A stretch of DNA of 64,000 bases from the NCBI GenBank assembly GCA_963798275.1, contig CAWCTB010000046.1, positions 117,108 to 181,107 on the forward strand, written 5' to 3'. The position numbers and the translations under genes were made by a program. This document shows positions 8,455 through 16,668 of the stretch, in pieces. Origin of the DNA: CAWCTB01 sp963798275 (GTDB lineage: Bacteria > Acidobacteriota > Terriglobia > Terriglobales > Acidobacteriaceae). The notes under the pieces are model-generated. The model saw nothing but the letters and a program-made list of their open reading frames with translations. It was not told where the DNA came from and ran no database searches. How positions within the stretch are numbered: position 1 is the first letter of the stretch; each line of letters begins with the position of its first letter.

Positions 8455-9333
8455 TCAATCGCCGCTGTAGGCGCCCACCAGTTCTTCTTCTTTGACCGCA
8501 GGGTTCACCACCGGCTGAATGCGCGCCGAGCGCAGCTTGGGCAGCTTTACGTCCCAGATCAGGCCGGTCATCGAGAATGCCTTGATGGCGTACCAATTCA
8601 TGTCGAACTCGTACCACGCCAGGCCATGCCGCGCCGACTGCGGATGCGCATGATGATTGTTGTGCCAGCCTTCGCCGAAGCTGAGCAGCGCCACCCACCA
8701 CAGGTTGCGCGAGTCGTCGTCGGTGGCGAAGCGCTTGGAACCCCACATATGCGTAGCCGAATTTACGAACCATGTCGAGTGCAGCAAGATGGTCGTGCGG
8801 AAGAACACGCCCCACATCACCATCGGCCACCCGCCGATCGCCAGCAGAGCTACGCCGAGCACCACCATCGGGACCCAGTGATACTCGCTGAGCCACATGT
8901 GAAACTTGTCTTTGCGGAGATCGGGAACATAGGGCAGCAGCGCGTCAATCTTGTTATGCAGGCCCTCGCCAGTCATGATCCAGCCCATGTGCGCCCAGAA
9001 GCCGCCGTCGCGCGGGGAATGCGGATCTCCCGGCTTATCGGTGATCTGATGATGCAGGCGGTGCGTCGCCACCCAGAAAATCGGGCCGCCTTCCAGTGCC
9101 AGCGTGGCGCAGACCGTGAGGAAATATTCGAACCACTTGGGGCACTTGAAGCCGCGATGCGTCAGCAGGCGGTGATAGCCCAATCCGATACCCAGGCTGC
9201 CGGCGATCCAGTAAATAAAGAGCGCAACGAATGCAGCCTTCCAACTGAACATGAATAAGGCCGCGACAGCGCCGATGTGAAACAGCGCCATGAAAGATGT
9301 GGTTACCCAATTGAGCTTGTGCTGACGAGTCAT
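8455..9333 (-). CDS. Acyl-CoA/acyl-lipid fatty acid desaturase
   Basis: A 292-residue integral membrane di-iron enzyme that puts a cis double bond (usually delta-9) into acyl chains using O2 and reduced electron carriers. All three histidine boxes of the stearoyl-CoA desaturase type are present: HRLLTH at 54-59, HRLHH at 91-95 and HNNHHAHP near 231, plus ATHMWG with a further His. Hydrophobic helices lie at about 12-48 and 160-185. It has no cytochrome b5 domain, as in most bacterial forms. The likely role is membrane fluidity control. A structured repeat element (9500-9607) sits upstream, between it and the metallopeptidase gene. Confidence 0.93.
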   Translation of the reverse strand: MTRQHKLNWVTTSFMALFHIGAVAALFMFSWKAAFVALFIYWIAGSLGIGLGYHRLLTHRGFKCPKWFEYFLTVCATLALEGGPIFWVATHRLHHQITDKPGDPHSPRDGGFWAHMGWIMTGEGLHNKIDALLPYVPDLRKDKFHMWLSEYHWVPMVVLGVALLAIGGWPMVMWGVFFRTTILLHSTWFVNSATHMWGSKRFATDDDSRNLWWVALLSFGEGWHNNHHAHPQSARHGLAWYEFDMNWYAIKAFSMTGLIWDVKLPKLRSARIQPVVNPAVKEEELVGAYSGD

Positions 9334-9499
9334 GTATCCCCTTGGTTTGGTCTGCTTGGCCCCTGCCTTCGCACGTCTCTTAGAGCCACTCTCAGCCTAA
9401 CAACTTAAGAGGAAAGCCACTGTAATACTTTTGTCACACCGGCTTGTGATGTGACTCACGTGCCAACCGAAGTCTTGCGGCTTCTGTGCCCAGGGAAGG

Positions 9500-9607
9500 T
9501 CTGATTAAGTCAATGGACGGTCCCTCCGCGGCTAAAGCCGCGTTCATTTTGCGGCCTTTACGGACGGCCTGAAGGCCGTCCCCTGCAAAAGATTGGGCTT
9601 AATCAGA
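9500..9607. repeat. Nested inverted-repeat element, copy 2
   Basis: Outer arms tctgattaag (9500-9509) and cttaatcaga (9598-9607) are perfect complements. Inside are cgcggct-aa-agccgcg (9527-9542) and ggacggcct-ga-aggccgtcc (9562-9581). It shares the core ggtccctc...ggctaaagcc...ttacgg...ctgaag with copy 1 at 4611-4742, yet all stems differ in sequence and stay paired. It follows the stop of the leftward metallopeptidase gene and precedes the desaturase start. Confidence 0.8.
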
Positions 9608-9645
9608 GATTCCCTAGGTAGTAACTGGAACGGTCTGATGCTGAT

Positions 9646-11190
9646 TTAATGCGCACTTGCCGCTTTTTCGCCTTGCGCCAACGGCTTCCCAAACAGCAAT
9701 GCATCGCGGATGCGCTGCGTAGTCGCTTCATCCAGAGACTCGGTGATCAGCAGGTCTTTGCCACATTGCTCGGCTGCAACACGGCCCTGGTCGGTCTGGA
9801 TCCACGAATCGCTGCAGACGCCGCCGATGCCTCCACCTCCGCCTCCCGGGACGCCGTGCTCATAAGCTTTCGGGTAACGTTTAGGCACGTAGTCCAGGTA
9901 GATCTTCTTGAACGACTCCGCCGCCTCCGGCGAATCCCAGCGCGAGAAGTAGAGCAAACCGATCTGGTCCTTGGGAGCATCTTTAGCTCGCACAGCCAGA
10001 TAATAGCCCCCACGCCAGTGGGGATAAATCTTCTTCAGATCCTCCGACGGCGCGTACTGCTTCAGCAATAGATACACGTCGAACTCGCCAATTTCGCCAA
10101 AATCGTAACGTTGATAGTTCGGCGCCACCAGCTTGTCGAGATCGGGAATGAGCAGCGGCTCGACGGCTTCGTTTGCCAGGTACGTCTCCGGCTGCATGAT
10201 TTGCCGGGTGCTTACTGGGGGGTGTTCCAGCAGTCCGGTGAAGGCCGCCTCCTTGCCCTTCTTCACCAACACCTCGCGCACGAAGTCCATACCGAAGGTG
10301 TAGGGCATCAGCATCGATTCCCGCAGAAATACCGGCGACGCGGCGAAGACGGGCGAGTCCTTGCTGTCGCCCATGCCGGACCGCATGATGTCCACCGCGT
10401 CGGGGTCGGTGGCCACCGATTTGCCGAGCGGCGCCAGCGAATAGTCCAGCAGCACGATCATGGCTTGCCCCTCGGTGACCGCCTGTCGCGCCGCCTGCTC
10501 TTCCTCGACTACTTGTTCCTGCTGGTCGGGCTGCGGGCGATCGTCCTTGGCCCCAGCCAGCCCCCATTTCTCCAGGCCGACCTTCTGGTCTTGCAGGGCG
10601 TGGGTCAATTCGTGTGCCAGCACCGGCTTCTGTATGTCGGGCTGCACCCAGTCCAGCAGGTAGACCGTCTTCTTCCCGGAGTCGTAGTATGCGGCAACCT
10701 GTTCGCCCATCAGCTTGAGAAACTCGGTGTGCATGTTGTATTCCGGAGGCAGCAAGCCAAACTTTTTGAGCACCGCTTCCGACCGCTCGATCCTCTGGGT
10801 GTCTTTATCTTCTTTGATGTGCTTCTCGAGGTAGCGTTGAACCGCCTGCCGGGTAATCAGCTTGCGCTTCACCTTGTGTTTGATCGGCAGTCCCGTATCC
10901 TGGCTGGCAAATTGCAGAATCTCGTCGACCGAGCGAAACAGCTCCTTGGCTTGCGCCTTGGTGATGGGCTGCTGCGGCGGTTCTTCCGCTGCTGGCTGGG
11001 GCTGCGCCTGTGTCGCGGGCTTTTGCTGGTCCTGGACACTGATGCCGGCGCCCGGGACCGGAGTTGGGGGGGTGGGATTCTGTTCCTGCCCCCAGCTTGC
11101 ACCCAGGAGTGCGACCAGCAGGAGGATTGACGCAAGGGCTCGCGTCAGGTTACGGGGGAAGTGAAGTATGAGTGGCCGGCTGGCTTGCAT
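9646..11190 (-). CDS. Secreted HExxH zinc metallopeptidase-like protein
   Basis: A 514-residue protein with an N-terminal signal sequence (hydrophobic run LASILLLVALLGASWG, about residues 18-33) followed by a Pro/Gln-rich linker to about residue 75. The folded part has the zinc signature VLAHELTHALQDQK (HELTH). A second helix with VVEEEQAARQAVTEGQAMIV may supply a third ligand. The late region includes KRYPKAYEHGVPGGGGGGIG, a glycine run. It looks like an exported metallopeptidase of unnamed type common in Acidobacteria; the substrate is unknown. It diverges from the M28 peptidase gene at 11358, so two secreted peptidases share an upstream region of 167 bases. Confidence 0.8.
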   Translation of the reverse strand: MQASRPLILHFPRNLTRALASILLLVALLGASWGQEQNPTPPTPVPGAGISVQDQQKPATQAQPQPAAEEPPQQPITKAQAKELFRSVDEILQFASQDTGLPIKHKVKRKLITRQAVQRYLEKHIKEDKDTQRIERSEAVLKKFGLLPPEYNMHTEFLKLMGEQVAAYYDSGKKTVYLLDWVQPDIQKPVLAHELTHALQDQKVGLEKWGLAGAKDDRPQPDQQEQVVEEEQAARQAVTEGQAMIVLLDYSLAPLGKSVATDPDAVDIMRSGMGDSKDSPVFAASPVFLRESMLMPYTFGMDFVREVLVKKGKEAAFTGLLEHPPVSTRQIMQPETYLANEAVEPLLIPDLDKLVAPNYQRYDFGEIGEFDVYLLLKQYAPSEDLKKIYPHWRGGYYLAVRAKDAPKDQIGLLYFSRWDSPEAAESFKKIYLDYVPKRYPKAYEHGVPGGGGGGIGGVCSDSWIQTDQGRVAAEQCGKDLLITESLDEATTQRIRDALLFGKPLAQGEKAASAH

Positions 11191-11357
11191 GCGGGAACTT
11201 CAAGCATACAGGAAACGCGGCACCGGGCTCGGCCGCCCTCGAAGCAACACCAAGCCGGCGGACCGGGACGTACTGCTGTATTTCAGCCGGTTTGTCGCGC
11301 CGGCGATCCAACCGCTATGATGGAAATCCCTGCCGCATAAATCCCGAGGATGGTGTA

Positions 11358-12871
11358 ATGATCCGTTTCCGCCGCCCGTGGCTGGCGACCTTGCCGACGC
11401 TCCTGCTTTGCGGGTTGCTGCTTGCGCAAGCGCCGCAAACTGCAACCCAAACCCAGCGCACTTCCGACCAGCAGGGCGCCTACCGCAAAGCGATGGAAGA
11501 GGCCGACCAGAAAATTGCCGCCGAAGTGAAGTCGCACTCCGAGCTGATGAAGAACCTGGAATACCTCACCACGCAGATTGGTCCGCGGCTGACCGGTTCG
11601 CCGCAAATGCAGGCCGCCAGCGACTGGACGCTGAAACGCTTTCAGGACTACGGCATCTCCGCGCACCTTGAGACGGCGGAGATCGATCACGCCTGGACCC
11701 GCGGCGCCGAGACCGCCGAGATCACCAGCCCTATTCAGCGCCGCATCGGGATTCGCGCCTACGGCTGGAGCAAGGCTACACCGGGCGAGGTGTCGGGCAA
11801 GGTCATCGCATTAGACATCAAGAGCGCGGCCGATCTCGCGCCGTACAAGGGAAAGCTGAAGGGCCTGATCGTGCTGGCGCGCAAGCCGGTGGATGTGATG
11901 GACCTCGATCCCAACCCGGACAACGCTTACGACGCCGTGATTACTCCCAGCCGCGGCGTTCCCGAACGGGGAAAACATGAGTTACCGCGAGCGGGCGCAG
12001 TTGCTCGCCAGCATCCGCGCCGAGAAGCCGCTGCTCATTCTCACCGACAGCGGCAAGACCGACAATCTATTCAGCATGTCGGGCAGTTCGCCACGCTACC
12101 GACCCAGCGAAGTGCCGCAGGCTTTTCTGGCGCACGAAGACTACGACCTGATCTGGCGCTTGCAGCAGAGCGGTCCAGTGACGATGAAGGTCGACCTGCA
12201 GAACTATGTTCAGCGACAAGCCTGCGCCGGCCTCCATTACTGTCGCCGAGATCAAGGGTTCCGAGTTTCCCGACGAGCGCGTCATCATCGGCGGCCACCT
12301 CGATTCCTGGGACCTCGGGCAGGGTGCGCTCGACAATGGCACCGGAGCGATGGCCGTGCTGGAAGCCGCGCGAACCCTGAAGGCTCTCGGCTGGACGCCG
12401 AAACGCACCATCACCTTCATTCTCTTTACCGGGGAAGAAGAGGGCGGCATCGGGGCTGACACCTTCCTGAAGAACCATGCTGCTGAAATTCCGAAGATGG
12501 ACGGCGTGCTGATTCATGACACCGGTACCGGAAAGGTCTTCTCCATCTCGCTCGACAACCTGTGGGACACCGCCGCGCTGATGCAGGAAATCTACCTCCC
12601 GCTCCAGGAAGTCTTCGACTTGCAGCCGCTCAGCACCCGCTCGTTCGGCGCGTCCGATCACGTCCCCTTCCTCAACAAGGGGGTGCCGGCATATTTTTGC
12701 ATCCAGCTTCCAGCACACTACCGCGAAGCCCACCACAGTCAGACCGATACCTTCGACAAGGTCATCCCCGATCAGATCAACGAAGGCGCGGCCTTCCTCG
12801 CCGCCTGGGCGTGGAACGTCTCCGAGATGCCCCAGCCGCTGCCCCACCATGCGCCCAAGCAAGAGGAGTGA
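11358..12871 (+). CDS. Secreted M28-family zinc aminopeptidase (two apparent frameshifts)
   Basis: From ATG 11358 there is a signal peptide (WLATLPTLLLCGLLLAQ), then a protease-associated region up to about residue 205. The frame then shifts near 11970 (gggg run) and near 12208. Dropping one base at each point gives ...PERENMSYRERAQ... and ...LQNMFSDKPAP..., an uninterrupted protein of about 503 residues. The catalytic M28 domain is clear: VIIGGHLDSWDLGQGALDNG (zinc His and bridging Asp), FTGEEEGGIGA (general base Glu and ligand), LIHDTGTG (Asp) and HHSQTDTFD (His). These enzymes trim amino acids from peptides outside the cytoplasm. The span is two over a multiple of three, as two single-base insertions would give. 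Confidence 0.85.
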
Positions 12872-12892
12872 AGGTCGACTACCGGTTACCAG

Positions 12893-13507
12893 CTACTTTT
12901 TCCCCTCGTCCTTCTTGTACGCGTCGCTCAACGTGCCCTTCTGTTCGGCCAGCTTGATCAGCGTGGGGTAGAACTGCACGAAGGTTGTGTCCACCGCGGC
13001 ATGCTGCTGGTGGCAGCTATAACAGGGCATGCTGGCCGGAATCATCGCTGCCTGCTTCTCACCCTCATCGAAGCCGAAGAATGCCCACTTGCCCGGAAAT
13101 CGTGATTCATCTTTCACGTGCACTTCACGGCCCATCGTCTCGGTCGTTTGAAAATGCCCAGACTTATTGATCGATGCATTCGATCCGGCCATGCGTGATT
13201 CCAGCACCAGCATGGTCTTGTCGGGCCAGGTGCCGGTCTTCAGGAATTCCTGGTAGGCCGATGGATTTACGAACACGTTGTCGAACATCGAATGCCCCGG
13301 CATGCTGGTGCGCGGGTTGTAGCTCATGTCGAGCCCCGACGTCAGGTAAATCCACTCGCGGTAGTTGGCAGGGAACTCCAATTGCCCATCCTGCGTATAG
13401 CGAGGTGTCTCGGAGGACGCGGTAACCGGCGCTTGCGCCAAGGTAGTGTGGGAGCCGCTGGAGAGCAGCAGAGCAAGCAAAACGGGGAAAACGATGCAGA
13501 TACGCAT
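12893..13507 (-). CDS. Cytochrome P460-family haem protein
   Basis: About 204 residues from ATG 13507 (a GTG at 13519 is also possible; ggggtg lies before the ATG). A signal peptide (VFPVLLALLLSSG) targets it to the periplasm. The cytochrome P460 fold is recognised from FPANYREWIYLTSGLDMSY, NVFVNPSAYQEFLKTG, GREVHVKDESRFPGKWAFF, and the haem c site PCYSCHQQHAAVD near the C-terminus. P460 proteins bind a cross-linked haem and in some bacteria oxidise hydroxylamine or detoxify NO; the function in heterotrophic Acidobacteria is unknown. It converges on the M28 gene with only 21 bases between. Confidence 0.87.
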   Translation of the reverse strand: MRICIVFPVLLALLLSSGSHTTLAQAPVTASSETPRYTQDGQLEFPANYREWIYLTSGLDMSYNPRTSMPGHSMFDNVFVNPSAYQEFLKTGTWPDKTMLVLESRMAGSNASINKSGHFQTTETMGREVHVKDESRFPGKWAFFGFDEGEKQAAMIPASMPCYSCHQQHAAVDTTFVQFYPTLIKLAEQKGTLSDAYKKDEGKK

Positions 13508-13613
13508 GGTGATTTTCACCCCATTGGGATGCTTTCCATCTGGAATAGGGCGAGTCTAAGGCTTTGCGATGTGGGTGTCTTGAACAGAATTAACCTGGCG
13601 AAAGGGATGGCTC

Positions 13614-14495
13614 ATGGCAGTGGCGGCACAACCAGCGATCAGCGAACAGCGCCTTCCCGGCGGAAGTTTCTACGGAGCAGTGGCCAACCGGCAGCAGATT
13701 GGCGGAGCCATCTTCACCGAGCTGCGGCATACTCGGGCGCGCAAGCTGCCCATGCACTCCCACGAGATGCCCTTCTTCTGTCTCTTTCTCGGCGGAGACT
13801 ACGGCGAGCAGTACGGTCGTCGTTATGTGCAGTTCCGCCCGTTTACCCTGTCCTTCCGTCCGGCGGAAGTTCCCCACATGGATGAGGTCGGTCCGCGCGG
13901 TGCGCGGATGTTTGGCATCGAGGCAGACCGCAAATGGCAGGACCTGGTGCAGAGCGCTTCCGGCACTTTGCAGATTGCATACGACACGGAAGGCGGCGAA
14001 CTGCTCTGGCTCGCGCTGAAACTCTTTCGCGAAACCCGCGAACAAGTGAATGCGAACGATTTGCAGGTGGAGAGCCTTACGGCCGAACTACTGGCCGCGA
14101 CCGCTTGCACGCCCGAGCGCGGCAGTTACGCCCCATTTTGGCTGCGCCGGGTGAAGGAAAAACTGAAAGCCGAATGCTGTAGCCGGCTGACGTTGCAAGA
14201 ACTGGCGTCAGAAGCCGGGGTCCATCCCGTGCACCTCTCGCGTTCGTTCCGTAGATTCGCTGGCCATGGCTTGGGGGAATACCTGCGGCGTCTACGCGTG
14301 CGCCAGGCCTGCGAACTAATGATGAATCCCGATCTCTCCCTCGCCGACATCGCCTTTGCCACCGGCTTCGCCGACCAGAGCCATTTCACCCGCACCTGTC
14401 ACGCCATCACCGGGGCTAGCCCGGGTGCGCTGCGGTCTATATTCCGCGAACACGGTGTCACTTCTGTCGCGACTCTTTGCCCGCGCCCGTCCTGA
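13614..14495 (+). CDS. AraC-family transcriptional regulator
   Basis: A 293-residue regulator. The N-terminal half looks like a cupin sensor (RKLPMHSHEMPFFCLFLGGD with a His-rich strand). The C-terminal 100 residues are a double helix-turn-helix AraC domain: LTLQELASEAGVHPVHLSRS, then RRLRVRQACELMMNPDLSLA, DIAFATGFADQSHFTRTCH and the terminal GASPGALR. The ligand and targets are unknown. It starts at ATG 13614, 106 bases from the start of the divergent P460 gene, so that gene is one possible target. Its last 38 bases overlap the end of the converging gene at 14458. Confidence 0.9.
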   Translation: MAVAAQPAISEQRLPGGSFYGAVANRQQIGGAIFTELRHTRARKLPMHSHEMPFFCLFLGGDYGEQYGRRYVQFRPFTLSFRPAEVPHMDEVGPRGARMFGIEADRKWQDLVQSASGTLQIAYDTEGGELLWLALKLFRETREQVNANDLQVESLTAELLAATACTPERGSYAPFWLRRVKEKLKAECCSRLTLQELASEAGVHPVHLSRSFRRFAGHGLGEYLRRLRVRQACELMMNPDLSLADIAFATGFADQSHFTRTCHAITGASPGALRSIFREHGVTSVATLCPRPS

Positions 14496-14994
14496 CCCAC
14501 TTCGCGCCGCCATCCGTCGAATACTCCGACCACCAGTTCACATGGTCGGCATCGGCAAAGACGTTGATCGTGCGGAACTCGACCGGCTTGCCGCTGATTT
14601 CGGCCTTGCTATGGTACTCCCAGTGAGCGCCGTCGGCGGTGATGGTCACCTCGCCGGTGCGCGGCCGTTCGCCTGCGGGCGAGAGTCCATAAAAGTGAAA
14701 GAGGTGCGTGTCCGGATCGTAGGCGTAGAGCGACAGAACACGCGCCTCCTTGCCGCCCATGCTCACCTGCTGATCGCAGACGACAAACACGTGATCCGGC
14801 GACCAACCGCAATTGCTCACGCCTCTAGTTTTCATCGCCTTGCTGTAGTCGGTATCAAGCATCGCGCCGTCGCCTACCCATTTTCCGCCGACCCAGCGGT
14901 TCAGAACCTCGGCTCCAGGTTGGGCATCGGCTCCAAACAGGAATGCAGAGAGCGAGCCTAGCAGCAGCGTTCGTATTAACAGTTTCGTCGCCAT
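14458..14994 (-). CDS. Exported DUF1579-like protein
   Basis: A 178-residue protein with an N-terminal signal sequence (LLIRTLLLGSLSAFLFGADA). The mature part carries RWVGGKWVGDGAM, VSNCGWSPDHVFVVCDQ, LYAYDPDTHLFHFYGLSPAG and WWSEYSTDGGAKWVRTG, a beta-barrel-like pattern resembling the DUF1579 family (conserved WxG, spaced beta strands, terminal W). No catalytic residues can be named. It converges on the AraC gene with a 38-base overlap of the two ends. Confidence 0.65.
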   Translation of the reverse strand: MATKLLIRTLLLGSLSAFLFGADAQPGAEVLNRWVGGKWVGDGAMLDTDYSKAMKTRGVSNCGWSPDHVFVVCDQQVSMGGKEARVLSLYAYDPDTHLFHFYGLSPAGERPRTGEVTITADGAHWEYHSKAEISGKPVEFRTINVFADADHVNWWSEYSTDGGAKWVRTGAGKESRQK

Positions 14995-15157
14995 ATCCCT
15001 ACCCAGCTCAAGAGCATAGGAGAGACTGCCGCAATTGCAAAGGCTTTTCGGACGAAAACGCTTCTATCTTGGGCGCGAGGGTAGTTCCACAAAGCCGGCC
15101 TCCGGTTCGCAGATATCACGTCTCGCTCGCGCCGCGGTTTCATTACAATAGCTCGCC

Positions 15158-15928
15158 ATGGACTCATTCCTCATTGCTGGGCGCCAGTTCCGCTCGCGCC
15201 TCATCGTCGGCACAGGCAAGTACAAGTCAGGGCAGGAGACCGCCCGCGCCATCGACGCCAGCGGAGCCGAGATGGTGACCGTGGCCGTCCGTCGTGTGAA
15301 CCTCGATCGCAGCAAGGAATCGCTGCTGGATTTCATCGATCCGGGAAAATACTTCCTGCTGCCCAATACCGCCGGCTGCTACACCGCCGACGAAGCCATC
15401 CGCACCGCCCGCCTGGCGCGCGAAGTCGGGCTCTCCGACTGGGTGAAGATTGAAGTCATCGGCGACCAGGCCACCCTGTTTCCCGATGTGCAGGCCACCA
15501 TCGAAGCCACCCGCGTGCTGGTGAAAGAAGGTTTCACCGTGCTGCCCTACACTTCCGACGACATCGTGGTCGCCCGGCGCCTGATCGATGCTGGCGCGGC
15601 TGCGGTCATGCCGCTCGGCGCTCCCATCGGCAGCGGCCTTGGCATCCAGAACCAGCCCAGCATCCGCATTCTGCGCGAGTTGATCACCGAAGTTCCGCTG
15701 ATTGTCGATGCCGGCGTGGGTACCGCCTCCGATGCGGCCATCGCCATGGAGTTGGGGATGGACGGCGTGCTGATGAACACCGGCATCGCGGGCGCGCAGG
15801 ATCCGGTGCTGATGGCAGAAGCCATGCGCAACGCGGTGCTCGCCGGCCGCCAGGCGTACCTTGCCGGACGCATGCCGAAGAAGCTTTACGCTACCGCCAG
15901 TTCGCCGCTCGAAGGGGTGGTGCGGTAA
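15158..15928 (+). CDS. thiG: Thiazole synthase
   Basis: A 256-residue cytoplasmic TIM-barrel enzyme that builds the thiazole phosphate half of thiamine from 1-deoxyxylulose phosphate, a dehydroglycine imine and ThiS thiocarboxylate. Seen are the opening SRLIVGTGKYKS, LLPNTAGCYTADEAIRTARL, the Schiff-base lysine in SDWVKIEVIGD, the phosphate-binding AAAVMPLGAPIGSGLGI and the glycine-rich VDAGVGTASDAAIAMELG. Length is normal. No thiS, thiH/thiO or thiC gene lies next to it, so it stands alone here. The hairpin at 15961-15980 is probably its terminator. A tacaat-like -10 box is close to the start (about 15145). Confidence 0.96.
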   Translation: MDSFLIAGRQFRSRLIVGTGKYKSGQETARAIDASGAEMVTVAVRRVNLDRSKESLLDFIDPGKYFLLPNTAGCYTADEAIRTARLAREVGLSDWVKIEVIGDQATLFPDVQATIEATRVLVKEGFTVLPYTSDDIVVARRLIDAGAAAVMPLGAPIGSGLGIQNQPSIRILRELITEVPLIVDAGVGTASDAAIAMELGMDGVLMNTGIAGAQDPVLMAEAMRNAVLAGRQAYLAGRMPKKLYATASSPLEGVVR

Positions 15929-15960
15929 CCGAGAATTCGTGCGCTATCGATGCAATACGA

Positions 15961-15980
15961 GGGCGGCCTAGGAGCCGCCC
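15961..15980 (+). terminator. Hairpin after thiG
   Basis: gggcggc-ctagga-gccgccc, a perfect 7-base stem 33 bases after the thiG stop. It lacks a clear T run. Confidence 0.5.
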
Positions 15981-16042
15981 TCCCTGTTTCGCCAGGATGG
16001 ATCGTCCCCCGCTCAGTGTTGCAGGTCGCTCGGCGCGTCGCC

Positions 16043-16366
16043 CTAGGTGCCGGCCTGTGCGACCTTATCCACCTGCAAGCCTGCATCTGTCAACTTGCCC
16101 GTGATCTTCACGTGCTGGCCTACGTACTCCTGCACCGAGTCCGGGTTCGTGATCGCGACGACCTTTTGGTCCTTGTCCGTGACCAGCACTGGCTTCTCAC
16201 CGCCCGCAATGCACTTTTTCGCGCATGCTGCGTGAGCCGCATTCGCACCCTTCGCACCGCACTTTGAGTCGCTGATCCAGCCGGTCCAGCTCTCGTCTTT
16301 GGGAGCCGCCATCGCCAGCACACTGCACAGGCAGAGACCGATCACTACCAACCATAGCTTCTTCAT
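16043..16366 (-). CDS. Small exported protein of unknown function
   Basis: A 107-residue protein starting at ATG 16366, with aggaga nine bases before it. A signal peptide (KKLWLVVIGLCLCSVLAMA) precedes a Cys-bearing mature part: WTGWISDSKCGAKGANAAHA, ACAKKCIAGGEKPVLVTD and YVGQHVKITGKLTDAGLQV. The WISDSKCG...CAKKC pattern plus an OB-like beta region recurs in many acidobacterial small secreted proteins. The function is unknown; spaced Cys/His residues could bind metal or form disulfides. The upstream frame open to 16402 is ignored because the ribosome site and signal peptide fit 16366. Confidence 0.75.
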   Translation of the reverse strand: MKKLWLVVIGLCLCSVLAMAAPKDESWTGWISDSKCGAKGANAAHAACAKKCIAGGEKPVLVTDKDQKVVAITNPDSVQEYVGQHVKITGKLTDAGLQVDKVAQAGT

Positions 16367-16619
16367 TGCTGTATTCTCCTTTGGCCGCCGTCGGGTGGCC
16401 ACAATTCCTTGTTGCCTAAGCTTGATTCAGGCCGTAACGCGAAGCGTTCCATTGCCACGCACTCGACACCCGATCGAAACCTTATCCCCTGGAGGTACGC
16501 GGCGCCTTACCCCACAGATTGTTTGCGGTTAAGTTTATTGCACAAACCATATTTATGCGAGTCGGGGATAAGCCAAAGTCGCCCTTTCCCAGGGGTTCTC
16601 CTGCTAGACACTCGCGCCG

Positions 16620-16643
16620 GGAACAGGTAAAACTGCCTGTTCC
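16620..16643. promoter_or_regulatory. Inverted repeat before the amylase gene
   Basis: ggaacagg-taaaactg-cctgttcc: perfect 8-base arms 26 bases before the amylase start (16669). The size and place fit a repressor operator or a leader hairpin; no regulator gene is adjacent. Confidence 0.45.
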
Positions 16644-16668
16644 GCATTTTCTCGCACTACGAAACATC

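Noticed and set aside
8365..9258. A 297-residue plus-strand frame opposite the desaturase
   Set aside because: The desaturase on the other strand has all histidine boxes; this frame has no motif.
10111..11130. A 339-residue plus-strand frame opposite the metallopeptidase
   Set aside because: Antisense shadow of the HELTH-containing gene.
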